From positions 7,690,386 to 7,754,385 of the forward strand of contig CM034139.1 of assembly GCA_019914995.1 (NCBI GenBank): a DNA stretch of 64,000 nt, given 5' to 3'. A model generated the notes under the pieces. It saw nothing but the letters and a program-made list of their open reading frames with translations, made no database searches and was not told where the DNA came from. Within the stretch, counting starts at the first letter, position 1, and every line of letters starts with the position of its first letter. The position numbers and the translations under genes were made by a program. Positions 47,484 through 60,000 of the stretch are shown here, in pieces. Source of the DNA: Acanthochlamys bracteata. Taxonomy: Eukaryota > Streptophyta > Magnoliopsida > Pandanales > Velloziaceae.

Positions 47484-49020
47484 ATTCTTCTACCTAAAGA
47501 AGCATTGAAAAAATCCAATCAAAGTTCAGTGCGGGTAATAGCATTGTAATTGATCAGTTGAAGGAAGTGGATCAATATTTTCAGCTTATCAGAAAAGAAG
47601 AGGGGGAAGAAGTGAGTTGAAGGACTTCAATTATACCAACAGAAATTCAAATCGATTTAGGAGCGAAGAAGAAAATTCATAGTGGAAACTAAAGGGGAGC
47701 TAAATACTCACGATGTAGAGCAGCGGCAAAGGATACCGGGGGAAGCGAAATCGAAGTACGGCGAAGGCGCGTCCTGCATTGACCGAAATCCATTTACAAA
47801 GAAGAAGTGGAAAGATTGAATCGAGAGAGATCGTTGGCCTTACCTTGCCGCCGTAGCGAAGTGGAAGAAAGAAAGCAACAGCAGTAGCGCGGGTTTTGTG
47901 TTGCTTCTTTCTTTCCGCTTCCAACACGCAACCATTGATGGGCTGTTTGTTTGAGATTACTAGACCGTCCTAAACCGGCCTTTGTCTCTGATAACTACTG
48001 TGGGCTGCCCATGCTTTTACCTTATATAAACTGTTTTTTATAAACTAAAAAAATATCTGATTGATTTTTTCAAACAAACAGTAAAAAACTTTTTTTTTTC
48101 TTTACGAGTTAAAATAATTATTTTCTGCTTAATAAGTTTGATAAATTATATTACAGTTCTCGCTTATTCACTCTTATCATTCACTATTTTTTATTCGCTC
48201 ACCCACTGTAGTTCACTCATTCACTACTTCCTCGTTTGTCTAATTTTAATCTTCGAAGCCGAATCCATCTCTGTTCCTAAATCTTTGGAGCCGATCTATT
48301 TCGTCTATGCTAAAGAGATGTTTTAAACCAATCTTTTTTTGAAATTTATGAAAACTTGTAATGGTTTTTATTAGAGTTCTACCATTTGAAATGGCAAATG
48401 ATGATAGTAGCAGTATGGTGACTTTTGAAGTTAAAGTCATTAAACAATCTTAGCGCGGCTGTCGGAATATGAATTTAACTTTTAAAATATATAATTTTAT
48501 AATTTTACATCAAATAACTTATCATACTTTGCAAAAAATTTAATTAAGTGGAATCGGTGCAAGTTCGAAACTTAATTTTTTAAAATGGGTAAAATTATGA
48601 TTGCATAGCGATTTTAAAGGATTTTAAGACGGCAGAGATTTTTTGTAATTAGTTGAGGTGAAGCAGGTAGTTACAAGGAAGATAATGTTTGAGATGTTTG
48701 TAATTTGTATGATGATTTATCTATTGATGATTCTTATTAGACTTTTATTTTAATATCACGTGATTTATGTTGGTCTTTTGATCATTGTATATTTGAAAAA
48801 AGCAAATATATTTTGTTATACATATATCACAATTCATATGAGGCTTTTCAAATTAGTTTTACTATATAGAAATTTTAATATTTTAAAATTTTTAAATAAT
48901 TATAAAAATATATTAAAAACATAAATAACAATTATTTTAAAATAAATAATATGTATTTTTGTTTGAATATTATATCTTTTTATTTGAATACGATATTATT
49001 GCCTGAAGTTTGAAATTCAC
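47484..49020. other. HCC1 5' UTR/promoter and AT-rich spacer
   Basis: 47484-47940 holds presumed 5' UTR exons of the SCO1-type gene. 48000-49010 is AT-rich spacer with short poly-A/T runs. No gene. Confidence 0.5.
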
Positions 49021-52000
49021 AAAAACTAGAATTGAATGCGTTTGGTTTTTGCGCGTTGTGTTGTCACCAATCCAATCCCTTTCTGCAGCTCAGATCAGCT
49101 CGTCTCGCGAGCAAAGAAAATTTGTTTTCCCGCGGGAAAAAGTGTAATCTCCCGCTCTCCTCTTCCGCAAATTTATTACTAATTAATCGATCACAGTTGT
49201 ATTTTCATTCTTTTGTTTCTCGCAGATCTTCTAATCTGGTCTTTGCTCCAGTGTGAAGGTTGAACTCCGGCTGGCTGCTAGCGGCCGTAAGCGTGTCGAT
49301 CCATGCATCTACTGTTCCGTAGGGACCAAGGACCTCCTACAAGTGTAAGTTAAAATCTTCCATCGCTCCTTCGATCGGTTCAGCTTCTCCTTCTCGTAAT
49401 CAATTCATCCCTTACCCCTCTTAAATTAATTTTTGATTTCAGATCCCTCTCTTCCTCTGTGTTGCTGTTTGATTGGTTTGGTTTCCGTTCCATCTCAGGC
49501 TGCATCAGCGGGGCTAATTTTGACTAAAGTTCTCTCCTCCAACGTAAAACAGTCGATCCTTGCTTCCCTCGTTCTGTTTTAGCTTCAGAGTTGACATCTA
49601 ATAATAATAATTCTATTTGTCTTTGTGCTGCAGCAGAATTGATATCTTACTCAGTTAGATGTCGTGCCTCTCCCCATCGACTATCTATGTTGCTTGTTCA
49701 TGGACGTCGAGGAACCATTGAACTGCTATTGTCCTCGATCAGCTTTAGTATCGTGAAGGAGCCGCAAGCCGCAGAAGCTCGGTTGTAGGTCGCGAATCAC
49801 AGGAGACCACTGTGCAAGGCAAATAACTACACTGAGACCAATTGCAATTTTATTATGCTTTTCTCACTCTAAACAGAAAATTTTACTGCATCCATAATTG
49901 AGTTCGCTCTGATCATATGTCTATGGTGCATTGTTGTTTCTATTAAGCTTGGTCATGAAGATTTTCAAATGATTTTTTTTGTTGTTTGGTTTGTCGTTTT
50001 AGTACATATACCTGTATCTGCTGTCACCTGTTCTTTAGCTTTTCCCTAAGTTACTGTTATTAAGTCAATTTTGACAAAAGAAAGAGAAGCCTTTGCTGTT
50101 TAAAGTAATGACAAGTAGTTATTTTAACTTGTACCTGGTGTTGGGGGGGTTTGAATTCTGCAAATCGATACAGTAACATAGTTGGATTGTTTAGATCGCA
50201 TATTTGCTTTCTGAATAATTTTTGAAGGTAGTGTGGGGACAAAATTTGAAATTTTTTTCCTCCATTTTTTTCCCCTTAAGCGCAATCATGGTTAGGTTAT
50301 CTGATTATTATCCTATCATGTGCATTACATTCTGCACACAGGTGGCTGTTTTTTCGTCTTTTTTGGTTGGTGTTGTCTTTCATAAGTATGTAACTGACCT
50401 TTCTTCATTGTTTATGTGCAGAGTTGGACGCTCAGAACACTCTAACAAATTGAAAATGCAGCTTTTTCTTTTGCGAACTTTGTCAGTATTGAATCCTTCA
50501 TTTCATTTGCTGGTAATCGTCAAACTTCTTTTGAAACTGGATAGGAGGCAATTTTAGAAGTAATTAATTTGTTGTATGGGTGAATTTTGGTTTGTCATTG
50601 GTTTCAGTTCTTTGTTCAGTATGTCTTGCATAGTATTGCGATTTCTGTACTTGATACAAGGAAGCATTAGCAATCCACTTAGCAGAGCTTAAGTATTTGT
50701 GTTTCTGTTTGTTTCTTTTTGCAGTTCTATCCCATGTTTTCTTGTTGTTAGGCGCTTCAACGTGTCCCTACACATTCTTTTGATTGATGAAAGGGCATGC
50801 ACAGTTCCTTTATGCGATGAATTCTAATTGAATGGCAAAGGATGAATCGAAACAAATTTGTTGTTGATTTTAGATGTTTTGTTTTCTTTTTACTGGTTTT
50901 TTGAATGGGTTATAAAGTAATTGGCTTACTTGATTAACTCATGGCAAATCAAGACTAATATGTGCTAATATTGCTACCTCCAGGCATCATACGGCATATG
51001 ATACGTAGTAATAGTTGTTGCTGTTTGTATGGTTGTGAGATGTAATGGTAATGAGCTCCGGATATGTACCAAAGTGCCTGGTAAGTGTCCTACAACTTCT
51101 CTTAGGTGGGTTTGCTTTAATAGGGCTACGAGCTCGAATGGGTGTTTGTAATTATTTTCTTATTTGCCTTTTTCAAGTTAATATTGTAAAACTTTTGGTT
51201 TCTTATTTAGATAAAATTATATTACAATTGGTATAATTTTTATTACTATTTATATCTTTTGTTCGGAGGCCTCGGAATACGGGGGACGAGATGTTCGAGA
51301 TTAAATGGGCCCAGGCATCCGCCCTTAGAACGAAAGATATTGATAGTATATAAAAATTATAATAATCGTGATATTATTTTCACTAATAAGATAACAAATG
51401 TTTTACTTTTTTAAGTTGACCAAAGGCTAATGAGAGAGAAGTTATACAACACCCATTTTATAAGCCCCTCCTTTCATTAACTATTATTTTTTATTGCTTC
51501 AATTCTATTTTACTCATATATGTGAAGATGTAGAGTTAATGCCTATACTGATAGCATGTTAATATGTTGGATGAATGGCTTTATAGTAAATCGAATGTAA
51601 ATTGCAAATAAAATGTGTTTGCATGTTGGTATGCTTTTACATGGGTCTTGCGCGTAGGTCCTATTTTGTGCTTGTATGTGGTGTTGGGTCGAACTACAAG
51701 TGGTTTGATTCCCATGGGTGGAGCCATGATATCTGCATTGGGGCTGTGAGATAGGGTGTGTGTAGCAACGTTTGTTGCCATCTTTTGAAACCAAAACCAG
51801 TTTTTGTATTACTTTTGTCTCTTTTGTTGCTAACTTTTAAAACTAAAGCAGTTTTTATATTACTTTTTGTCTCTTTTGTTACTAACTTTTAAAACTAAAT
51901 TCATTACTGACAAGGTTAAATTTGGTTTTTGTTGAATCAATGTTTTTAGACTCAGTATTGGTTTTGGAAAGTCAAATTAGAGTTTACCACACCTACACAC

Positions 52001-52030
52001 TTGTCTTATTCCCAAAATAGCTCTGTTCAG
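49021..52030 (+). other. Transcript-like but unassigned region
   Basis: There are several splice-like junctions on the plus strand (for example MHLLFRRDQGPPTS followed by GTAAGT near 49344, and AG sites near 49634 and 50421), but the open stretches are short and I recognise no protein. It could be 5' untranslated exons of a gene later broken by the LTR insertion, a non-coding RNA, or chance. A tandem duplication of a 51-bp unit is at 51798-51899. Confidence 0.3.
51798..51899 (+). repeat. Tandem duplication, 51-bp unit, two copies
   Basis: Both copies begin CAGTTTTT and contain TGTCTCTTTTGTT and CTAACTTTTAAAACTAAA (51798-51848 and 51849-51899), with a few differences. Confidence 0.8.
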
Positions 52031-52111
52031 GATTGCTCATTCAGTCCATAATAATTATCCCCGATCATGGAAAGAATTCGTGCATCCTGGTGTTAATACC
52101 ATTAGAGGATG
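52031..52111 (+). pseudogene. Coding-like stretch split by the LTR element, left part
   Basis: After an acceptor-like TGTTCAG this reads IAHSVHNNYPRSWKEFVHPG then VNTIRG, reaching the target duplication. It continues without frame change at 55552. Protein not recognised. Confidence 0.45.
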
Positions 52112-52441
52112 TGTTATGATTCGTGATCACACGAACCGCGAAGCTATTCTAATGCTAGATAATCTAACGATCTAAAGATAAAATTAGAATAAAATAACTA
52201 ATTCAATTCTTCTCCCCCTTTAATGAGTACAAGCACTCTTATTTATAGTTACAGCTCATATTTTATGAGTAGAGTTCTAATTCTATTATAATTCTACTAA
52301 AGTTAGGACTTCAACCTAACTTAGACACTAAATATTAGTTTTCTAATGAAACTCTAATTTTCTTAGAAACTCCTAAACTCTTCTAGATACAAGTTATATT
52401 GTCATGGGCCTTGGTAGAGTTGGATGACCCATAACGTAACA
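52112..52441 (-). repeat. LTR, left copy (3' LTR of the element)
   Basis: 330 bp, starts TG and ends CA, and matches 55217-55546 with about eleven substitutions and no indels. Confidence 0.93.
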
Positions 52442-52471
52442 TTCCATCCCTCCTGAAAATCAACCTTGTCC

Positions 52472-54225
52472 TCAAGGTTGAAGAAAATTGTTGCTTGCTA
52501 ATTCTAATATGTAGAACAAAAATTGCAAGGATGATGAACAGTCTCTCGAACGGCCAACCCGAGATGCTGAAGAGTCCCGTAGTGTCATCCCTCTACTTAT
52601 AAGCACAACCAGTTGGACAGAAATTTGCCCTCTAATTAGAGTAGTAATAGCAATTGTTGCTGACCTATAAACAAAACCATGTGGAGACTTTTCCTTCCGT
52701 TTAGGCTTGCACCCATTCACGGGGTCATTGCTGGGAACTACCTTTTGGAGAAGCACCTTGATTACTGGCAAAGGCCCTAGCTGAAGGTGGGCTATAAGAA
52801 TGTAATGTTGCTGTAATAGGTCAGAAGTGTCTTCCAATTCTATGGTCTTTGAGAAGGACTCCATGAGATTTGTTACATCTAAAGTTTTCTTGGGACCCAT
52901 CTGGATGAGAGCCTTCAGCAGAGGAATATGCCTATTCGGAATTGGGTCAACATCCCCTTCAATATCTTCCAAGCTATGCTCACAGTTTTCATGCAACTTT
53001 AAGATCACACCATCAAGGAACATAGAACGCTGTCGCTCTGCAAGAATAGGGGCAATATTGGGGCAGGTAGCATTCCCTAGCAATTCTTGCTTCTCAACCT
53101 TCATGTGTTGTCCCATGTGATCCACCTTCCTACTGATCTTCCCAAGAGTCCTCCATTCATTAATACGCACATCGCTTCTGATATGCCCTATGCTGTTAGG
53201 AAGAACCTCAATGGCATTCTCCAAGGCAGTTGATCCAACACCGGGCATGAATATAGTGGATAGTCCAAAGAACATGTGTCCTACCATCAATAATGATGCT
53301 AGAATTTGAATCACGATCGATCAAAACAGGTAAGGCATGATCTTTTGTCGTAAGATCCAAAAGCATCAGCTCTTCCCATATCTTCTTCCTAGATGCAAGC
53401 ATCGCCTTCCCCGTAGATACTGCGAAATGAGTTGAGACACCACTTTGAGCCGGTCTTGGGATCAATCGAAAATGAGCGGGTCACGAGCACAAGATCGCGA
53501 GCAAGAACCTTGTAATTTCGATAGTTTCTTACGAAATTCAAGATCAATAGATAGTAGATTGAAAGCAGTCTCTAGCTTAATGAACACGTGCATCAGCTTC
53601 TTTGCTAAAAATTTCTTTCCAATTCCTGCAATCAGTTCATGTTGCTGCCACACACTAGCCTTCCCTTGTTCCTCCACGGCAGTCATAGTCTCCTTCATCA
53701 AAGCGCATATCTCAGTTGACGGCACATGGTGTCGAAGAGCAGTGACAATCTGCTCTCTAGGATCTATTGCGAACAAGGATATCGTCGGCTTACGATTTCG
53801 TGGGCCGAATCCACGCCGATCGAGAGGACGTGGGTCAAATCGTCTCAAATCTTCATTGCGCGCCGGAAACAAATTTGAGCTTTTGCCGGCATAACTTGAG
53901 AGCGCGTTCAAACGTGAGAGACCAAGGTCATCGTGCGGAGCGGAGCTCTTTGAGATTGCCGGATTGAAATCGGTTCCAGACGTGTGAACTCGAAGTTCGC
54001 TGGAGAATTTCCGTGTAATCCTTTCTCCTTATGTTGTTTCGTTGAAATTCCCTCAGAGATCGAGTCGGGGTGCTCCATTTCTTTCGGTTTCACTGGAGGT
54101 TCGGATTCGATGCGTGGCGACGGTGTTGGCTGTCTGGAGGCTTTGAATTCCAGATCTCCTGAAGCGGCGCCGGCTCGTTGCATTCCAAAAACAAGTTCCG
54201 TGAGTTGGTTGAGTTTCTCTGTCAA
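52472..54225 (-). other. Remaining coding-like internal region of the LTR element
   Basis: Consecutive minus-strand frames, broken by stops or shifts, cover 54225-53908 (starts MTEKLNQLTELVFGMQRAG, a likely short coiled coil), 53911-53462 (helical, EEQGKASVWQQHELIAGIGK), 53465-53208 and 53314-52472 (LLQQHYILIAHLQLGPLPVI). The last ends close to the polypurine tract with EDKVDFQEGW-like reading in another frame. None matches a retroviral-type enzyme I know. It may be a decayed gag or a captured host sequence. Confidence 0.4.
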
Positions 54226-54604
54226 TGTGTCTAGCCGCTCTAAAGAGCTAGACTTTCTTAATGGCGGTGATGCTTTGCGTTCGGTGGTGGTGGCGGCAAA
54301 GACTTGGGTTGGAGAAGGAAGGCTACATGGAGGGAGCGAAGAAGAAAGAAGTGTTACTGGTGAAGGAACCAGTGTTTACAAGTGTTTGATTGTAGTTGTC
54401 AGCGCGGGCGGTAAGGCACGGGTGTGTACGTAAATTATGAGTAAGATTGCTGGGGTATGATTGAAAGGAGTTAGAAGTTGGTGTGTGGTATGCTCTAGGT
54501 GCAGGTATAGGATAATAATGCTGTTCTTGCTGGTCTAACTGTTGGTGAATTTGGCGTGAATCATGATGCTGGCAGCACTGTGGGTAAGCATCATAATTAT
54601 GGTA

Positions 54605-55192
54605 TTACAAATGATGCGGATAGTGTTGATAGGATTGCAGGCAAGGATCACATAGACAAGTTGGTGAAGAGATAGAGGCTGGTGTGGAATTATTTATAGG
54701 GATAAGATAATTAGACGTCGTTGTAGGAATATTAGGGTGTTGCTCTATGGATGGTGAAATATTAGGATAGGTAGGGTTTATGTTATAAGAAGTATTATGA
54801 TATGAAGTGTTTTGATAGATAGAGCTGGTGTTATAATAAGAAGGATCATCATAAAGAGATGGCGGCGGAGAATGAGGATACCTGTCGAATTTCGGTATTG
54901 AAACTGAATATTGTTCGTGCGGCGGCAACGGTGCTGACCATTGTTGGTGCTGAGGAGATGATGGATAGAAATTATAATTGTATTGTATATGCTCTTCAGG
55001 TGGAGGATAATATTGCCGAAAATTTTGATCTTCTAATTGTCGTTGGTTTGATTGCTCAGAAGTTAAAGTTGTTGGAGATTCTGGTAAAGACCACCAGTAA
55101 CTAGCCTTTATGATTGTTCGATAATGATCTGTCATAGGATGGTCTTGCAAATAAGGGCCAAGATATGGATCAACAGAAACCGAATTTGCCAT
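54605..55192 (-). CDS. First ORF of the LTR element, low-complexity protein
   Basis: 195 codons from a true ATG 25 bases inside the primer site, starting MANSVSVDPYLGPYLQDHPM. After residue 60 it is dominated by Pro, Tyr, Asn, Ser and Gln with repeats of YxNTSY type (SSIYQNTSYHNTSYN). There is no zinc knuckle. Its position, first after the primer site, is that of gag, but the composition is unlike ordinary gag. The function is unknown. Confidence 0.5.
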   Translation of the reverse strand: MANSVSVDPYLGPYLQDHPMTDHYRTIIKASYWWSLPESPTTLTSEQSNQRQLEDQNFRQYYPPPEEHIQYNYNFYPSSPQHQQWSAPLPPHEQYSVSIPKFDRYPHSPPPSLYDDPSYYNTSSIYQNTSYHNTSYNINPTYPNISPSIEQHPNIPTTTSNYLIPINNSTPASISSPTCLCDPCLQSYQHYPHHL

Positions 55193-55216
55193 AGAATCGA
55201 TCGCTCTGATACCAAT

Positions 55217-55546
55217 TGTTATGATTCGTGATCACACAAATCGCGAAGCTATTCTAATGCTAGATAATCTAACGATCTAAAGATAAAACTAGAATAAAAT
55301 AACTAATTCAATTCTTCTCCCCCTTTAATGAGTACAAGCACTCTTATTTATAGTTAGAGCTCATACTTTATGAGTAGAGTTCTAACTCTATTATAATTTT
55401 ATTAAAGTTAGGACTTCAACCTAACTTAGACACTAAATATTAGTTTTCTAATGAAACTCTAATTTTCTTAGAAACTCCTAAACTCTTCTAGATACAAGTT
55501 ATATTATCATAGGCCTTGGTAGAGTTGGATGATCCATAACGTAACA
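55217..55546 (-). repeat. LTR, right copy (5' LTR of the element)
   Basis: 330 bp, partner of 52112-52441. In element orientation the tRNA-type primer site lies directly inside it. Confidence 0.93.
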
Positions 55547-55551
55547 GGATG

Positions 55552-55601
55552 GGTGACCCAGAATGGATTCATACTGGGCCCTGTCAAATTTTCTTATGAA
55601 A
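55552..55601 (+). pseudogene. Coding-like stretch split by the LTR element, right part
   Basis: Continuing the frame across the removed element gives GWVTQNGFILGPVKFSYEK and then a stop. It belongs with 52031-52111. Confidence 0.45.
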
Positions 55602-58600
55602 AACAAATTTGTTAATGATGTAGCATCGTTAGTGTATATCAAGTCTAAACACAGAATGTTAGATTGCTAATTTTTGTTTCAGATTTTATTGCTAAGAATT
55701 TTGAAGAAAAAACAGTAACATAAAGTTGGGATACGATTTAATAATTTGGCACGAAAGTTTTATTTGTGTTTGAGAAAGCAATTGAATTATCTTTGTACTA
55801 TAATTTTCTGGTAATGGTTTCATTAAACTTTGCGGGCTAGGAGTTTAGAATAGAATGTGTAACTACTAGAGCTGTTTTAAATGATGTCTGTAGGGCAACG
55901 ATATGAGAACGGTAGTTCCTATTAAGCAAACTAAACGATTTATAGGACGCCCCCTTGCCATGTCTTGGCTCCTCCCTTCGGCCGGTGGGATATGTAGGCA
56001 GTGGAGCGTGAGACCGGAGGTCTCCCTTCATCCAACCACACTTTTTGGTCTGTTTTTTTTTTCCATTTTTTATTTGTGTGTTGATGGCTGTAGGCATCTT
56101 GGTTTTAATTATCTTTCCATTTTTTGTATTGCATTGCATTGATTGCACTTTTATAAATCAATGTCAATTTGTGTAGCTAAGTTTTTACTTGGAAGCAGTA
56201 AGTTTTGTTTACAGAAACAGTAATGAAAAGTTAGTATATTTTGTAGGTGAATAAACTTACAGAAATTTAGAGATTTGAAATTAGTTGTCTTTTTATTTTT
56301 TCAACATAAAATTTCTCCTCTGTACTTTCTATTTTTCTTTTCGTAAATTCTAACTTTTTCTATGTTATGATTTATTGAGAAATTGAACAAAGTAATAAGG
56401 AAACCAAAAATGAAAAGAAATGGCCGGATGTAAAGTCTGGTAAAAATGGCCTAAAGTGAGATGGGCCTGGATACAATTATGTAACAGATTCGAGCCCACT
56501 ATTCGATCCTGTATAGCAGCATCCTCAGTTTCATCAAAGCCCGTAGTGGGATGGGCTGATAGAAGTTTAGCGCCCAAAAAAGCCCGATTATCGCTTTGTG
56601 CAATCTTGCAGTACATCTTGGTCGAGCAACCTGAGTATTTGGTGACATCTATTTTGGGTATGTTTAGAGGTATCTAATGCTTTATATAATGCATATTTCT
56701 GTACTACTAGTCGTATTCTTGTTTCTTTGTACTTATTTGCTTGGCTATTAGGTACTTCATGAAGAATATACAATCACAACTGGTGTTGGATTTACTCCTT
56801 TCGCCCACTACGAGGTAAAACTGCTGGACTGCCCCTGCGATATGACCTATTGCTTTAGTCGTTGACTATTGTGTTTTATTTCACAAGATTGTATTACATG
56901 ATGGCATTGAAAATAATGAGAATCTGCAAATGAAGAAATTTGTTTTCAAAAGAAGCAACAGTGGTTGGCCGTGGGCGTCAATGTGAGCTACTCTCCTAAA
57001 CTAGACCTGTTAAATATTCGGTGAAATAAGGCCATCAGTTGATGGGCCAAACTAGGGTGTTAATTGGTCAACCAGTTGAACAAACAGTAGTTCGTACATC
57101 TTGGGAAAATTGACTGGCCCGTACGGTTGGGAAATTAGGAGGCTGTTATGTGCGTGACCTGTCAGTTGATCCAAACTAAGGGAGCGTTTGGCGAAAGCGT
57201 TTCAAACGCTGTTTATTAATTTTTTTTATTTTATATTTTTTAATATATATTTTATAAATATTAAAAATTTATTTAAAAATTAAGAAAGTGTAGAAAAATT
57301 TTATGGAGTGAGATTTTTTTATTATATATTTTTATTATATTTTTAAAAGTAAAAAAAATAAAACTTATTTTAAAAAAAAAATAAAATATTTTTTATTTTA
57401 AAAAAATTTCATATCATAAGTATTTTTAAATGTTTTCTAAGAGCGCAACCGGCAAGCATGTGGTGAGCAACTAGCTGGCCCATTAATCATGGGCCAAGCG
57501 CTGGTAATTTTTGGTGCGCCAGCAGTGGGCCGATTTAATACTCTGTTAATCAATCACATCTCTTTGTGTATTTAATAATTTCTTTATTGCATCTTCTAAC
57601 ATTAAAGAGATCGACCTGAGTTTGTTGATTTATACAGTGAGTTATTATTACTATTAAATTGTTAGAAGTAAATTTGTGTTTTGAATATTCTTTTTACAAA
57701 AAGTGAGTTTAAAGTGTTTCTTTTTTTAAGTAAATGAAAGTAAGAAGAAAGTGAAATTTTAGTCAAAAAAATGAGTTATAAAGATCAAAAGGATGCACCC
57801 TTATAATTCTTCGCAAGTGCAAGCAATTTCAGTAACAACGGAAGTTGCTTTAACTGTGCTGCAATTTGTAAGTATCTAATATTTCAACCAAGATCTATAG
57901 TTAAACGCATACAATATCACATATTCTATTTTTTTTTTTTTGTGATGTTTTGCTTTTCGGCAAAGTGGTATGGATCTCTAGCACTAGCAGAGCAGTTTTT
58001 TTTTTTGTTTTTAGAATCCAAGTAGTTCCATGTACTCTTTGAAATTAGATATAAGCTTGAAAGTAATTGACTGCCATCAGATACCTAAATAACAAAATTA
58101 GTAGTCAATAAGGAGCTGTAATATGTGCAGACTTTCTCTCAAAACAGGTGCAACTTGTAGAGCATTCTTCTTCCTCTTAAGAGCTGATTATTAATTTTGC
58201 TGATCTCTAAAGAGGTGCCTCCACGGTTGTCGGATACAAAGTCATGGATGTGCTTTTGATATAAAGGTCCAGTAGCATTTGAGTCCCATTTTAACTGAAA
58301 TGAATAGTTTTTAACCAGGTGATCCTCAACAGTCAACTGCAGCTATCATGATAATGTGGAGCTTCCCTCGTTTTCAGGATTCTTGCTAAGGCAGTAATAA
58401 CTAAATTCGTCGAAGAGCTGTACTATTTTGGCGTGTTGAGATTCTACTCTAAGATCTATGCTGTTGCACAGTTCTTCATGGTAGTTTTTCTTGTCGCAGT
58501 TGGTTTGTTGCGTTTTGTTCTTGCACAAGTATAATACCTAGTTTCCCTCCTCCCTTGAATTCTTCCAAGACAGCAAAGCAAAGTCAACGAAATTTCTCCA

Positions 58601-59837
58601 TTTGAAGACCTTTCTTGCCTTAGTTCGCCTTTTTAGGATGCTTTTTCGTTACATCTACTTCTGCCTTCCGATAGTTGCTGATGCAGTAATTACTTTTAGT
58701 AGTTGTTATAAACCTAGGTCGGTTTTAGATATCCTAAAATAGTTTTTTCTTCCAGCCTCTTTTATGATATATATAGCTCCCATGCGAGGTTTTGCTTTGT
58801 ATAGCTCTTGTGATACATATGTATTTACAATTTTGTAATGTGCAATTTGTCGAAAAATAGATGGTCAGATGTGATGATGTTTGCATTGCTATCCTGCGAG
58901 ATTAACTACTGAATGTAATCTTTTGATTTTTGCTTCAGTGTGATGGCAAAAATGAAACGCAACATCATAGGATTCAAACATGAAGATGTATCAATAATAA
59001 ATGAAATGCTATCTTATTGATACACTTGTATCATATTCAAAATGTATGGATTAAATTTGTACAATACTTTCATTAAGTGATACTTGCTGACCCATTTCTC
59101 CTTCTTTCACCAATATAGTCATACTTTCAGAGTATGTTATCTTGCATAGAGAACATGACGGAGGCATTTGCATGAAGAGTGCGTTAGGCAAGTATGTTGA
59201 AGTCCAACAAAGTATGCATATACTATGATGCAGCCATAAATGTGCCCAAAAAAAGTTGACAATGAAAAGGTTTGTCATAACAAGATTAACATCACAAATC
59301 ATAGGGAGGTTTAGTTAGACTTTTAACACAGTTTATAAAACAATAGAAAATTTGGTCGAGAATGATTTGCTTCAATTACAAACAATTAATAGCATAACAC
59401 CCTTTGCTCATCCATTCGGCTCACCCGTCCAAACACTAGCCCTTTCTAATTATCATGTACCACCATTTCTTTCCTTCATTCCGTTCTTGCATGAAGATCA
59501 TATATGTATCTTCGACTTCGGTTGCCCACGCTAATCTTACAAATAATATAGATACAACATAACAATAATTGAAAATGGAAATTAACAAAGTAATAAAATA
59601 GATAACTTTTTATATACAAAATACATATTTCATTGTATCCAACATATTTTACAATAATTAAAATTAATTTAAATTATATCGTAGTAATATACTCTAGTTA
59701 ACAAAATAAGATAATATGAAATATTTTAAAATAATTATTGTAATATAATATGATATATTATAAAATAATAGAAAAGTAATATTAAAAATATGATACCATA
59801 TGATAATATACACTAAATAGTAAAATGAAAAGTAACA
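55602..59837. other. Subterminal region with scattered coding-like scraps
   Basis: Two short plus-strand exon-like pieces occur near 56612-56656 (YILVEQPEYLVTSILG) and 56752-56814 (VLHEEYTITTGVGFTPFAHY, flanked by AG and GT). A minus-strand block occurs at 58528-58139 (NSIDLRVESQHAKIVQLFDE; LTVEDHLVKNYSFQLKWDSN). I do not recognise them. The rest is AT-rich, including 57220-57430 and 59540-59840, which are almost pure A/T. Confidence 0.35.
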
Positions 59838-60000
59838 TTATACAACACAACGTAAGCTTGAGAATTTAGGCTTATACATCTTTAGGATTTTAGATTTAGG
59901 GGTCTAGCATTTTGATGTTAGGGGTTCAGGATTAACGACACATGGTTTAGGGTTTGGGGTTTCGGTTTTTAGAATTTAGAGTTTAGGATTTAGGGCAAGG
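59838..60000 (+). repeat. Highly degenerate telomere-like repeats
   Basis: Words such as GTTAGGGGTTCAGGATT, GGTTTAGGGTTTGGGGTTTC and TTTAGAGTTTAGGATTTAGG lie inside unique sequence, 400 bp before the main array. They look like an old, mutated telomeric tract. Confidence 0.7.

Larger units (their letters stand above)
52112..55546 (-). mobile_element. Non-autonomous LTR retrotransposon, minus orientation, with TSD
   Basis: Two direct repeats of exactly 330 bp (TGTTATGATTCG...CGTAACA) bound 2.8 kb of internal DNA. The 5-bp target duplication GGATG stands at 52107-52111 and 55547-55551. In minus orientation the 5' LTR is on the right and is followed by TTGGTATCAGAGC (about 55204-55216), complementary to the 3' end of initiator-Met tRNA, the common plant primer site. 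A purine-rich stretch AGGAGGGATGGAA abuts the left LTR (52442-52454). Internal frames give a Pro/Tyr/Asn-rich protein (54605-55192) and further uncharacterised pieces down to 52472. No protease, reverse transcriptase, RNase H or integrase motif was seen, so it depends on other elements to move. The two LTRs differ at about eleven positions by eye, so the insertion is not brand new. Confidence 0.93.

Noticed and set aside
52112-55546. Reading the LTR element as a host gene cluster with overlapping stop/start sites
   Set aside because: Several of the apparent starts are GTG or TTG, and the region is bounded by LTRs with a target duplication, so it is a retroelement.
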